Assembly (NCBI RefSeq): GCF_016801865.2
Contig: NC_068938.1
Span: 135,450,998 to 135,514,997, forward strand
Reading direction: 5' to 3'
DNA from: Culex pipiens pallens
Taxonomy: Eukaryota > Arthropoda > Insecta > Diptera > Culicidae
Length of the DNA stretch: 64,000 nucleotides
Made by a program: the position numbers and the translations under genes. Below, piece by piece: positions 31,415 through 42,386 of the stretch. The notes under the pieces were generated by a model. It saw only the letters and a program-made list of their open reading frames with translations, did no database searches and was not told the DNA's origin. Numbering within the stretch: position 1 is the stretch's first letter; each line of letters begins with the position of its first letter.

Positions 31415-34354
31415 CTACGCCAGCAGCCCGAGCGTTCCGCAGAACTGCCCAAGCTTCAACGGTCCCAGGGGCTTGGTGAAGAGATCGGCTACCAACCGGT
31501 TCGTCGGACAGTACTCCAACGCAATCTGCTTCGTGACGCACAGTTGCTGACGGCTTGCCCACGAGATTGCTCCTCCTCCAAAGGTGAAAACAAAGCCGGA
31601 CGTTGAGCGTCTGTTTCCTGGGTCGCCGGCCCAGTCTGCTTCCGAGTGTCCAACAAGTGCTTCCCCAGGCTCACCGCCCAGTCGAAGATAGTACTCCCTC
31701 GTCGCTTTTAGATACCGGAGCACACGTTTTGCCGCGGTCCAGTCGGCTTCATTGGGCGCGCTGAACTTGCGCCCAAGAATTGCCGCACCGACCGCAATGT
31801 CCGGTCTAGCAGTACAGGCGATGTACATCAGTCCACCTACCAAGCTCCGGTACTTCGTCTGGTCTCCAAAGGGCGTACTCGGTTCTTCGGCTTTGAGGTA
31901 CCCGGGGTCCATGGGTGACTTCGTGGTTTTCGCTTGCTCCATCCCAAACTTCGTGAGCAATTTGTCAATGTGGTTCTTCACCCGCACCTTGTAGCACCCG
32001 TCGTCGCGTTTCACCTCCATGCCCAGGAAGTGTTTGGCACTCCCCAAGTTGGTCAGCTCGAACTCTCTCTGTAGGCACCGGAAGATCCGGTCGATGTCAG
32101 CCTCCCGCGTCGAGCCAACGAGCAAGTCGTCGACGTAAACAAGCAGCAACACAGTTGTTCCGCCTTGCTGCATCCGGTACAAACATGGATCTGCGTCCGC
32201 GGCCTTGAACCCCAGCTTCGTCAGCACTTCGTTGAGTTTCCGGTTCCAGCACCGAGCGGATTGGCACAAACCGTAAATGCTGCGCCGAAGTCTGCACACG
32301 AGCTCCTCCTTTCCCAGCGCTGTACGGCCGGGCAGTGCTGCCAACTCCTGCATCGCTTTCCGCCACTCGGGTATCTTCATGGCTACCTTGTAGTTCTCCG
32401 GATCTTCGAACGCACACGATGCCACGTCGACCTCGTACTCGTCAAGATGTTTCGGCAGCTGGATGTACTGCTTCGATCGACCACCGTCGGCGCCGTCCGC
32501 GCCGCCGGTTGGTGGAACTGCGTCTTGAAGATCACTCACTGTTTCGTTCCCTTCATTTTCTTCTTCAGGCACTTCTTCCAGCTTTTCCCCACACGGCAGC
32601 AGCTCGATCTCCATCTCAGCAGCGGGCGTTTCCGCGGCTGGTCGTTCCGCGGCAGGCGGTCCCGCCACTGTTTCTCTGACGGCGGGCGGCCCCACGGCAG
32701 GCGGCCCCGCGGCTGGCAACTCCACTTGAGAACTCCTGTTGCTCAACTCGATGAACTTGGCGTCGCACTTTCTCAATTCTTTGCTGTCGAATCCGTTACC
32801 TCCGTCCAAACGGTTGATCTGCATCTTCCGGCAGGTCCGGTTCTCCGTCCACCGTACCTTGATCCTGTCCACGGCCTCCGATGTGCATCGACTGACGTCG
32901 TCGATGAGGTGCATGACGTAACGCTTGACAGTTTGTGTTGACATTTGTATCGGGCCGCACAAGTCTGTACGCACGATGTCCAAAATCTGCGTCGAATTTC
33001 TTTCGGTCACTGGCGAGAAGGGGGCTTTGGCAGATTTCCCCTCCAGACAACACTCGCAAACGGACCGATTGCCACAGTCACGCACTTTCATCCCGGTGGC
33101 CAGCTGTTCATTGTTGATACGTTCGGCAGCTGCCAAGTCACGATGGCCCAGCCGCCGGTGCCATAGGTGTTGGCAACTCTCCGTGTGCTGCCCTGCGGAT
33201 GCTTCTGCCAGGCACAGGAAGTACATCCCGCCGCGACGATCTCCGGTTGCCTCCACACGCCCGCTGGGGTCCGAAATCTGGCAGCCGACGTCGTCGAAGA
33301 ACACTTTGAGGCCGTTGTGCGCCAGCTTGGACACGGATATCAAGTTCGTTGACAAGCCGGGCACAAACTTAACCTCTTTCACCTCTATTTTCACCACATC
33401 TTCTTCGCCGTCTAGGCCAAACAACACAACACTGCCTTCACCTAGAATTTGCGTCTTCTTCCCGTCGGCGAGCGTGATCCAGCCGCCGGCAAACTCTCGG
33501 AGCGAGGTGAAAATCGACCGATCGCTCGTCATGTGTGCACTCGCGCCGCTATCGATCACCCAGCCAGCCCTTTCGTCACCGGGGTCACCGGCCGTGAACG
33601 CGACCGCTTTTGCGTCACTGTGAGCCGCCTTGGCTCTGCCGTTTTCTTCTTTCTTCGCTGGCGTGACACTTCTTCTTCTGCCCAATCGACAATTGCGCAT
33701 CAAATGTCCGGGCTTCTTGCACTGGTAGCACACTTTTTCACACTGCTCGGCCGACCGCATGGCCTTTTCCACTTTCAGCTCACCGCCGCCATCGCGCTCC
33801 TGCCGACGATGGTACTCGTCCGACAGCTTGGACTTGACCGTGTCCAGCGTCAGGTCCTTGTCCGACTGCAGGTCCAGCGCCGCTACCAGGTGGTCAAACG
33901 ATGACGGCAGACTGCGGAGCAGCATGCACACCCGGACATCGCTGGCCAGGTCCATGCCAGCCTCTTGTAAACGATCGAACAAATCGTCCAACTCCAACAC
34001 GTGCTGTTCGAGGTCACCGCGTTCGGTGAGGTTCGTCGAACATAACCTCTTCAAAAGGCTTACTCGAAACGACCGAGTCGTTTTCAGGTGGTACGCTTTC
34101 AGCTTGTCGTACACTTCCTTCGCGTGGGTGCTGCCCTTCACGATCGGGAACTGGTTGTCCTCAATTAACAGCAGGATCGTTGACCGCGCCTTCCGGTCCT
34201 GTGCGACCCACTCCGGCTTCCGGGCGTCCCCGACCGGGATGGCGTCCGTCACGACGGACCACATGTCTTCGCGGGAAAGCAGCGCTTCGATCCGGATGTT
34301 CCAGGTTTGCCAGTTCCGGCCATTCAGCTTCTGGATGGCGAACTTTTCCGCCAT
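31415..34354 (-). CDS. Copia Gag-protease with shortened integrase, RT and RNase H, single open frame
   Basis: The ATG at 34354 (MAEKFAIQKLNGRNW) starts a 979-aa frame. In order: Copia Gag (about aa 1-190), CCHC knuckle CYQCKKPGHLMRNC (about 207-220), aspartic protease VIDSGASAHMT (about 263), GAG-pre-integrase HLWHRRLGH with the C-x2-C zinc site, and an integrase start with RTDLCGP and RLDGGNGF. The third catalytic integrase residue is gone: the frame jumps to a linker rich in PPA. RT resumes at CRLRRSIYGLCQSARCWNRK and has YVDD (about 737) but lacks the first catalytic aspartate region. RNase H is cut between SWASRQQLCV and EYCPTNRLVADLFTKPL. Each cut preserves the frame, and there is no stop. 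The element should still make Gag and protease but cannot reverse transcribe alone. Confidence 0.9.
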   Translation of the reverse strand: MAEKFAIQKLNGRNWQTWNIRIEALLSREDMWSVVTDAIPVGDARKPEWVAQDRKARSTILLLIEDNQFPIVKGSTHAKEVYDKLKAYHLKTTRSFRVSLLKRLCSTNLTERGDLEQHVLELDDLFDRLQEAGMDLASDVRVCMLLRSLPSSFDHLVAALDLQSDKDLTLDTVKSKLSDEYHRRQERDGGGELKVEKAMRSAEQCEKVCYQCKKPGHLMRNCRLGRRRSVTPAKKEENGRAKAAHSDAKAVAFTAGDPGDERAGWVIDSGASAHMTSDRSIFTSLREFAGGWITLADGKKTQILGEGSVVLFGLDGEEDVVKIEVKEVKFVPGLSTNLISVSKLAHNGLKVFFDDVGCQISDPSGRVEATGDRRGGMYFLCLAEASAGQHTESCQHLWHRRLGHRDLAAAERINNEQLATGMKVRDCGNRSVCECCLEGKSAKAPFSPVTERNSTQILDIVRTDLCGPIQMSTQTVKRYVMHLIDDVSRCTSEAVDRIKVRWTENRTCRKMQINRLDGGNGFDSKELRKCDAKFIELSNRSSQVELPAAGPPAVGPPAVRETVAGPPAAERPAAETPAAEMEIELLPCGEKLEEVPEEENEGNETVSDLQDAVPPTGGADGADGGRSKQYIQLPKHLDEYEVDVASCAFEDPENYKVAMKIPEWRKAMQELAALPGRTALGKEELVCRLRRSIYGLCQSARCWNRKLNEVLTKLGFKAADADPCLYRMQQGGTTVLLLVYVDDLLVGSTREADIDRIFRCLQREFELTNLGSAKHFLGMEVKRDDGCYKVRVKNHIDKLLTKFGMEQAKTTKSPMDPGYLKAEEPSTPFGDQTKYRSLVGGLMYIACTARPDIAVGAAILGRKFSAPNEADWTAAKRVLRYLKATREYYLRLGGEPGEALVGHSEADWAGDPGNRRSTSGFVFTFGGGAISWASRQQLCVTKQIALEYCPTNRLVADLFTKPLGPLKLGQFCGTLGLLA

Positions 34355-34484
34355 TTTGTTCACTTCCGGTACGGAACACAAAGGCACAGACAAACAATAG
34401 TCTCTAAAAAAACTTTTTCCACTGCGGGAACAAAGAAAACCACGCGGTTTTTCTTTTTACAACCGAACCTTCTATTCCGACTCT

Positions 34485-34499
34485 GCTGGGCCCATAACC
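34485..34499 (-). other. Copia primer-binding site (tRNA-iMet anticodon arm)
   Basis: The plus strand reads GCTGGGCCCATAACC, the anticodon arm of initiator tRNA-Met. Insect copia is known to prime from a half tRNA-iMet cut in that arm, and this site sits exactly at the inner LTR edge. Confidence 0.85.
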
Positions 34500-34732
34500 T
34501 ATCGGCGACCAGAGGAAAGCAGAAGTCGGAAGTGAGAAGGAAAACGCGAGAATTTACAGTTAAGACTAACGTTTATTGTTGTAAAACACGACTGATCGAG
34601 TTGATCGCTAAACTGGTTCTGAGGACGATCGACGAGTCGTCAAAGAAGGAGAGCTCGTCGTCGTCGTCATCGTGGTTGCCAGAAGGGCCTAGGATGTGCG
34701 CAGACTTGATGTGGACAGCGCAGATTTCCACA
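34500..34732 (-). repeat. Copia 5' LTR
   Basis: 233 bp, nearly identical to 31153-31387. It should contain the promoter; no clear TATA is seen. Confidence 0.95.
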
Positions 34733-34798
34733 GTTCCGAGGCTGGTTTGCCGCGTGTCTTTCTCGGGAATACGGGCAATAAAAAACTGGACAAAATAA

Positions 34799-36249
34799 AA
34801 CACATACTATTGATTATAAAACAGCTCATTTACCAGTAAGATAAAAGTCATGCGTGTGCTTGAACATCCTCCTACTTTGTAGATGTAAACAAAGTGGGAT
34901 AATTCAAAAATCACGTTACGCATTCTCTCTATTCATCACCCAGTTGGTAACGTTATCATATTAAACACAGCGCATAATTTTATGTTAACATATGCTGTAA
35001 ACAAGCATTCAACCGATTGAAGAAAACTGTCCTATCAACTGGCTAGAAAGAGTACAACTCAAAACAAGCGAACAAAAGAAAAACGATAAATAAAGTGAGA
35101 TTTAAGATTGCGCTGTTCCTGTACCCATCGCACTGTCAGTTGTGAGTGCCGTGAGTACCGTTGAGCATTCTGTGAATAGAAGAATGAGTGGCGCACAGAG
35201 ATGGCGGGTCTCTTCGAACTGTCAAAGTCTCGTGGCAGGCGTGGCGAACCCACACTGCTGGGCCCCTCTCCCCGGAGCTGGACCCACTTAAAGGCAAGGG
35301 AATGATGGAAAGAGAGGAATCACAAATCCGAATAAATAATTTCAAGATTATTCAGGTGTAAACCGAAAACGCGATCAAAAATTAAAGTGGAAGAATAAGG
35401 CTTTTAACTGCTTATTTCATTGTCGGTGTACAGGCCGCCGCACGGTTTAATCATTTTCTGACGTACATTCAATTTTGCAGTCCAAAACCAGTCATTGAAT
35501 TAAAAAAATAAAATTCTTTTTCAAATTTTCTTTTCTTGATTTGTGTGCACCTACGTCGAAGACCAAGATTGTTTACTTTTTGCTCTTTGGTCTGACAGTC
35601 TTGGTCTGACAGATTTGGTCTGACAGCTTTATCATGGATTTTGGTCTGGTCTAGGCGAGGGATAGGACACAGCACCTTCCTGCTTAAAGGGACACACAAA
35701 TATTCCCAACCTCAAAAATATAGGGTTTTTCAGACAGGTGCCACAGACCCATATATCAAAACACCGCTCAACATGGAGCGAACTCACCGCGAACTTGGGC
35801 TCACCATCACACCGACCAGCCACATCGTCAGTGACGGATGACGATGACGACGCTGCAGCACTCATCTCAAAAGCACCGCCTCACACTCACACGTCCGTCA
35901 TCGTCGCACCAAAAAAACACACAACATCACGGGTACTCTTTCTCTCGCAACCCTTCAATCTGGGAGAGAAGAAAACTTTTCACACAAAACGAAAAAAAAT
36001 AAATCGCTCGAAAACACACAAAAACCGGCTATTTCACCAAAACTTCACTATTCCCCATTAGCTTCTATTCTTATCTCCCGGATTATTGAAAAATCTAGCT
36101 TGAAAACTCCCAAAAACAACACAAAAAAGTCAAACTTATTTCCGGTGAAACAAAAACGCGACCGAAGAGCCAACATGGCTACCGAACCACCATAGGTACT
36201 GTTTGAAATTGTTAAAAATATAAATATAAAATCAAGCACATTTTTCTGA
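34799..36249. other. Interval without recognised genes
   Basis: Moderate GC with short open frames that lack ATG starts or splice context. TCTGACAG(T/A/C)TTGGTCTGACAG-type short repeats occur at 35590-35630. No gene is supported. Confidence 0.35.
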
Positions 36250-36572
36250 AATTGGGTCCTAAAACGAAGCTTAGATTGCTGATATTATTGTTTACAGCGA
36301 TAAAACTTATTTTTCTGAGTACAATGACCCTTTGTACGACCACAAATAGTTTAAAATGGCTTTTGAAATCAATTTTGAAAAATTAACCTCGCGGTCCTTC
36401 TTGACAGAAAAGCTCCTACTTGACAGCTCGTTAATTGTTAATCCATCGAAAAAATGTTGTCCCGTAAAAAAAAAATTTGCGTTAAAATGAAAAAAAAAGT
36501 GATCAGATTGTTTTTAATCGTGTTTTTTACCGTTGTACATAAACATTGACATAGGGCTTTAGTACCCAATTA
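36250..36572. mobile_element. MITE family C, complete copy (323 bp)
   Basis: AATTGGGTCCTAAA at the left and TTTAGTACCCAATT at the right are inverted with one mismatch. It is in the opposite orientation to 17460-17792. Confidence 0.85.
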
Positions 36573-36736
36573 TGACTGTAGTATTAAATGTTGTTTATTC
36601 TTGCCATAAAAGGTTTCTTTTCCAATTAAAAGTGAAACACTTTTTTTCCGATACAACGATTTTGTTCCATAAATGTATGCTGCCCATGATCGCATAAATG
36701 TCCCAAATGCATTTTCATCGTTTTTGAGTTATGATG

Positions 36737-36977
36737 TACACTCAACCCCCGGTGGTTGGTCACTTTTTCGTTTGACACTTTTTTAGTTTGTACCCCGTTG
36801 GTTGGTCAAAGTCAAACTAAAAAGTGACGAACTGTCACTTTTTACACGGCGCTCACGCACACTATCAAACAAACATTTGGTAGTGTGTGTGAACTCCATG
36901 TAAAAGGGGTGTCAAACTAAAAAGTGACCCCGTTCGTTTGACAACAAATGGTGTCAAACCATCGGGGTTTGAGTGTA
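36737..36977 (-). mobile_element. MITE family A, complete copy (241 bp)
   Basis: Bounded by TACACTCAACCCCC and GGGGTTTGAGTGTA. It is the reverse orientation of 8569-8810 and serves as the uninterrupted reference for the split copy at 16788-17937. Confidence 0.85.
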
Positions 36978-37399
36978 GTTTGGTTCAAAATCGTGTGCTC
37001 TTTCAGAAAAGCCTATAATATCCAGTACTTTGTTCTACAAATCAGGAGGAAATCCAGTTTTTTCACGAAAACTTAACACGTAGCCTTATGTGTGGGACAA
37101 ACTTCCCTTGCGTTTTTCTCAGCTTTCTGTTTGTGCATATGGGACATTACAGCGAACATGGGCAGTATGGTAGTTTCAAAAACTTCCCAAGTTTTAAATT
37201 AAAAAGTTTTAAATTTCTACGAATATTCACCAACGTGAACTTTTAATCCAACGAACGATCTTTTCAAATTTAGAGTATTTTTTCTTTGTGTGCCCGGAAC
37301 GGATCAAATTCCATTGAAACAAAAAAAACGTTGATTTCATTTTGCTTTTGCCGTGAAACCGGATCATTACTGTACTGTTTACTCGAATCACGAAAATTC

Positions 37400-37931
37400 A
37401 CCACGTGGGTCAGCTCCCATTTTTCCCCTCCGCCACTGCTCTGTTTTTTTTTGTGCGTGAAAAAGAACTGTCAAACTCGGACCAAGGAGGAAAACTCGCT
37501 CAAAATCGTCTCCTCCGTCTGGCGTATTTTTATCTCGCGGTCTCGCGCAAGTGAAATTAATCGAAAATAATTGTTTCAATAGTTCACTTTCCGGTTCCGA
37601 ACGCGATCCTGCCAAGTTTGCGCATCGTATGCAACTGCCTGCATATAAAGTTACGCGTAAAGTGAATCGTTTTCTGTGGAATTATTTGAGCACAAAGTGG
37701 AAAAGGGGAGAAAAAGTATTGTGCAAGCCTTTCTCCGCCGTCACCTCTTTCTTCGTGACATTGAAAATATCGGAGCAAAATCAAGTGCAATTGGAAAATA
37801 TTTGTGCTGTCCCGTTCGTACCCTCCAGCCTCAACGAGTCCTTCGGAAGGAGAACCTGGTTTGAAGTTGGAGTTTAACACGGAATCCGTTCTGGGATTGA
37901 TAGAGTAGATTTTATTTAAAGCGAGAGTCAG
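37400..37931 (+). other. Candidate non-coding first exon
   Basis: GC-richer, repeat-free DNA ends at GAGTCAG before a strong donor GTAAGTTGAG (37932). No in-frame ATG leads into the donor convincingly, so if real it would be 5' UTR. It could belong to the gene whose candidate coding first exons lie at 41766, 53319 and 58265. The evidence is the donor and composition only. Confidence 0.3.
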
Positions 37932-38973
37932 GTAAGTTGAGGCCATTCTCGGTACCCTTTCCCACAAATTCATTCATTGGTTCTATTTTAACATCACACC
38001 CTCTTCACTCATCACTTCATTGAGTTTATTATTGGAAAATGGGAGGAAATCTCCGTCCGTTCCGGATTCCAAACGCAAACATACGACAGACGAACGAGAC
38101 CAGACCAGACTCTATTTACTCTTGATTTACTTCCAAATTTAATCTGCGTCACACAGAAGACGACGACGACGACGAGCACGGAATGACACAGATTCATATG
38201 CAAATGATTCAGCAGCAACATCCGCAACGCGAAGAGTAAAATTCACAGCCAAATATCGGCCTCCAATTGACCCTCAAGTTCATTAACGGAAAGCAAAAAC
38301 GCGACGAGGAATCTATTTTGGGTTGAGTGACCGCGGGGCCAGTTGCACGACACTTAGTGGGTCCCGTCTCTAATAGCCCGAAGAGACGACTCGACCAACA
38401 TTCGAGGGCTTTCTGCTATTTTTATAAATTCTTTATTAAAAATTCTCACAACGCGTACAATAATCGGCGGGGTGACATCGCCTCTATTGTCGCCGTTGGT
38501 TATTTTCCGCTTCATTTCGTTTCACGGCGATAGCTTGTGTGTGGTTTTTCTTTCTTTTTTTGCGAGCGGAGAAACGGGAAGGATTTATTGCCGGTCGGAT
38601 TCACATATTGTCAGCTGTTGGTAAACACACACTGAGGGGTGCGGGAGGTTGGCGCTATCTGCTAAGGAAAGTTGGCGAATCGGTGATTACTACTGTTTTG
38701 GTTGCTGATGTGTGGTGATCGGTGTTGATGATACATTGCATCGGACCGTTCAGAGTGTTTATAAAGTAATTAGCAGGGTTGATGCATGGTTGAACGCTCG
38801 ATAAGCTTGCAATTTTCCCACGTTCATTGAAAAATTAAAGTATTTGGGTTACGAATAAAGAAATGCTTTCTTATCGTTTTTTGTTAAATTAAAAGTTTTT
38901 ATAAAAAAGTGTAAGTGTCTATGTCACTAGAAAGCACATGTTGGGGCAAGATAAGGCATCTGCCCTACCATCC

Positions 38974-39066
38974 TTAACCCACCGGCAGTCGCATACGTGT
39001 ACTTTGTACACACTTTTTTAACGATACTTGTAAGAAAGGCTAAAACATGCGACTTCACGAAGGTTA
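38974..39066. mobile_element. MITE family M, second copy
   Basis: TTAACCCACCGGCAGTCGCA to GCGACTTCACGAAGGTTAA, the same order of motifs as 23939-24026 including ACGTGTACTTTGTACAC. Confidence 0.7.
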
Positions 39067-39904
39067 AAAAAATTGTTTCAAATTTTCTCAGGAGGAAATG
39101 TTCCTTCAGGTTTTGGGCACGCTAGTGATGACCAGTGACAAAGACAATTGCTAGAAAACAATAAAGTTTTGTTTATTTGTCAACGTCTTCGGCATTATGC
39201 CGCACAGACTGTATACCTATTATACTTATAAACTAAACGTATATTATTGTTTTTTTTTATTTAAAAAAAATCTGAAAAACATTATGCGAACTTCGTTTGA
39301 CCTTGAACTTCTGGGACCATGTCTGCACTCAAAAATCGACCAAAACATGGTTCTCTTTAAAGTGGAATATCTTTTGACAATCAAAACGGAGTTACAACCC
39401 CTAAAAATCGTTTAAAAGGTGAGAGATTTCGCTACAAATTTGTTATAAAAAATATTTTTTTAAAGATCGATCCACCTATAAGGCCGGATCAATTCAAAAT
39501 CCGTACCAAAAATCAAAATCCTTAAAATTTTGAAAAACGCGATTTTCACCGATAGAATATTTTCATATTTAAAGATTCTAATTAAGGCCGGTACAACAGA
39601 ACTTTCTACGTTTAAATCTCCGATGGGGTATCTTGGTTTATAATATTTTGTTCCAGCCACGCCGTGCAAACATAAGTAACTGTGCCAATTTTGATCCTAA
39701 TCGGTTAAGGTATAATAGTCGCTATAGATCGTTAAAGTTGATGAAAACAAAATCTCTTCATACAAAAACGTCTTCTTTAAATCGCTAATAACTCGTCAGG
39801 GTCAATTTGGAACGTTTTGTGGCCTTCAAAAAAGTTGTTTATCATACATTTTACATAAGAATTTCACTCAGGACAATGATCCTACACATTTAACGTCACC
39901 TTTT

Positions 39905-40085
39905 GGTGGAATTTTGAAATTTTTGCTTTTCCCCATACATGTTTGCGAATTTCCTATACAAACTACAACGATTAAACCTTAACGATTTGGCTCAAAATTA
40001 GCACAGTTACCTATTTTTACCTAAAGAATCGAGCCAGGGGTATCTCTGAAGATTTTCAAAAACTATCAATTTTTCTTGTCACCCT
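39905..40085 (-). repeat. Dispersed repeat, partner of 17966-18170
   Basis: The reverse complement carries AAATCGTTAAGG, GGTAACTGTGC and GGGTGACAAGA in the same arrangement as 17966-18170. Confidence 0.6.
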
Positions 40086-41765
40086 AGTGTTAAAGGTTAA
40101 ATAATGTTAAAACTCAATAAATGTACCAAAAATCACTTCCAATTCACGTTTTGTAAGATTTCCATGGATGAAGAAAAATCAAAGTGTCTCATTGTTACCC
40201 ATGGGCTGAAAGGAGTTAGGAACAATGAGACAGCCCTGGATTCTGGGTATACTCTTAATATTGGTCAAACCTAATGAAAGGACATTGTAGCCCAACTCAT
40301 GCTCTACGAAATAACGAGAGAAATTTGAAGAAATATTAGTTTTGGTGTAAATGCAATTTTTGGCCCTAAATTACTTTTACATCCCAGAAACAAACATTTA
40401 TGAATAACTTTACAAGGGAACTTCCATATTCGAAGCAACTCTTACGGCAGAAGGGTATACAGTTGACACACCTTTCTCCCGAATATGAGCCTGATTGGTT
40501 GAAACTACGACTTGTGAGAGCCATTTTATCATTGTTCCCGTGTCTCATTGATGACTACTTTACCCTAAAACAGGGCAAATATACAACAAATCTAAATTGT
40601 TTTTCGGACACTTCTGTTCAACTTAAATCAGCGTTTTCCCTAAACTGCCCATAATTGAAAATTCGGCTATTATGCCAAATCAAGTATTCCAAGAAAAACG
40701 CGTTTTAGTGTTTGTCACAAAATCTCCGTCAAGGCAATTTCCCATAAGAGTGGCCTATTAGCCGTTTGGTTTTTCGCATCGGCAGCCAAGTCTAAACACT
40801 ATTTCAGTGAAATTCAAGTTCCAGGAGATGCGTTGGAACATCCTCTACCACCTGGTGCTAATATCTCGTTTTTGCCAAAAGTGGATATTAGCCGTTTTTT
40901 CAATGGTGGGCAGTAAAGTTGCTTCCAAAACTCGAATCGTAGTATCAATATTACACTGCCTTCCCGTTTCACCTTAACTAATTGTATTTCAATTATGACC
41001 AAAATCTAAGCCTAGCAACTATTGCAAAATGTAAAATCAAGCTTCGAGTTACCGTGAGCGCCATAGCCTGAGTCACCTAATAAATTCAATCCTGTCTAAT
41101 CGACGGTTGTTTATTAAAATGCACCTTTGGGAGACGCCTCATGCAAATCGTTTATTTTAATTAGAGCGTTCATTGCCTGAACTGGCAACAATATTCCTCG
41201 CTCTATTTCCTCTCGCAAAATTTAAAATATTAAAGAGAGAATAAATGCGGCACAAAACACTCGTCAGTCCACTTTGGCTACGGGATGTTTCAACCGTGAA
41301 CTTTTGTTTATTAAAACAAAATGTACGCGTGTGTGAGTACGTGTGCCCATCATCCAGAGCAGAGCATTTTGCTGATAAGCCTTCTTGTTAGGACTACCTC
41401 ATTCTCGCGGTGAACTACTGCTTTGCTCAATCTCGGTCGGTCGCCATTAGCCGACCCGGCCGCGGGATAGAGATAGAACGAGTCGATGCACCCGTCCGTC
41501 CCATATGGAAGCTGAATACACGGGATTTGAACCGTTTTTTTACAGCAGGTCTTGTCTAGTCTCGGCGAGGCATTTAACACGAGCGCAAGGAAGTTAAATC
41601 GGTCGTTTTTTTAGTGTTTTAACGTAACAGTTGATTTTAAATGTTTAAGTTTTAATTTAGTTTAGTGCAGAGAGGTTCATCAAAATTGTGCAAAGTTTCA
41701 ATACTTTAAAGCAATGCCTCGGTAAAAAAAGTGCGAGGTATTGCCCAACCAGTGACATCAACAAA

Positions 41766-41936
41766 ATGGACAACAGTAATCGTCCCTTTCTGAAGAATCG
41801 TGCCATGTCGGAGCTGTCGCCGCTGGCCCAGCCGTCCAGCAGTACGGACATGCATCGGAACCAGTCCTACGGCAGCATCATATCCTACGTCGGGATCCTG
41901 CGGAACTCGTTGATGAAGTCATCGTCGTCCACACAG
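41766..41936 (+). CDS. Candidate first coding exon of an unidentified gene
   Basis: ATG at 41766 has a good context (AAA before ATGG) and starts MDNSNRPFLKNRAMSELSPL; it runs 57 codons, Ser-rich, ending KSSSSTQ, to CACACAG before GTATCG at 41937, phase 0. About 500 bases of non-repetitive, GC-richer DNA precede it, with a TCAGT initiator at 41264-41268, suiting a 5' UTR. I do not recognise the protein. The shared phase with exons at 53319 and 58265 suggests alternative first exons of the same gene, whose common exons are beyond the window. It could also be an isolated chance open frame, but start context, composition and donor agree. Confidence 0.5.
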
Positions 41937-42386
41937 GTATCGTTGTTGCGTACGTACCTGGTGATAGTGATAAGACAATGTGTACACAAAAGTGCTTCAT
42001 AGAAGTGTGACGTTGATCGAGGCACTTGCTGGAGTGTGGTAGGGGTGGTCAAAGGCTCTTGATAAGTTACATACATTTAGGCGCATAACGTCAAATAACT
42101 TAATCATTTTTATCTCACTTTGCAAACTTTTAAATTGACATAAAATGCTAAAAATGGACAAAAGTAAATTGGCTAGAAAATGTCCCACTCATATTTTCTT
42201 ATAACAAAAGACTCAAGAAATTCAAATCATATTTAAAAGTATTTTTTTTTTTTAATGGAAGATGCAAAGTTACCCCAGGATTAAAAACATATTTTCATAT
42301 TTTTTTTTTTGTGTGCCCACACAGTGTTTTTCCATAGAACCACCAGCAGGATCAAAACTAGTCCATCGGCAACTCCGCAGACGGTA

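Larger units (their letters stand above)
31153..34732 (-). mobile_element. Copia-type LTR retrotransposon, young, internally deleted
   Basis: The LTRs at 31153-31387 and 34500-34732 differ by one substitution and one two-base indel. The target duplication GTTCC is present at 31148-31152 and 34733-34737. The primer site GGTTATGGGCCCAGC (minus strand, 34499-34485) abuts the 5' LTR and a purine tract abuts the 3' LTR. One open frame fills the interior. Near-identity of the LTRs implies a recent insertion even though the coding region has lost polymerase parts, so it was probably mobilised in trans. Confidence 0.95.
31058..34798 (+). pseudogene. Short basic open frame split by the Copia insertion
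   Basis: An ATG at 31058 opens a Lys/Arg-rich frame starting MPGDSKKKINKNK. If the Copia element and one copy of its target duplication are ignored, the frame continues from 34738 for a total of 51 codons to TAA at 34796-34798. An AATAAA overlaps the stop. The frame is short enough to occur by chance and I do not recognise the product; I record it because the Copia insertion falls inside it. Confidence 0.25.
37932..41240. other. Intronic or intergenic interval with scattered repeats
   Basis: It holds MITE M at 38974-39066 and the dispersed repeat at 39905-40085; 38300-38700 is GC-rich and repeat-free, possibly regulatory. An ATG-started frame of 84 codons at 40400-40654 has no recognisable product or splice context and I do not call it a gene. 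Confidence 0.35.

Noticed and set aside
31153..34732. Copia or BEL copies as endogenous viruses with an envelope
   Set aside because: Neither has an envelope-like frame; both are ordinary insect LTR retrotransposon derivatives.
37551..37877. 108-codon frame in the candidate non-coding exon
   Set aside because: It starts at GTG; the first ATG leaves a tail with no similarity, so I treat the exon as untranslated.
40400..40654. ATG-started 84-codon frame
   Set aside because: No recognisable domain, no splice context, AT-rich codon use, and it lies among repeats.
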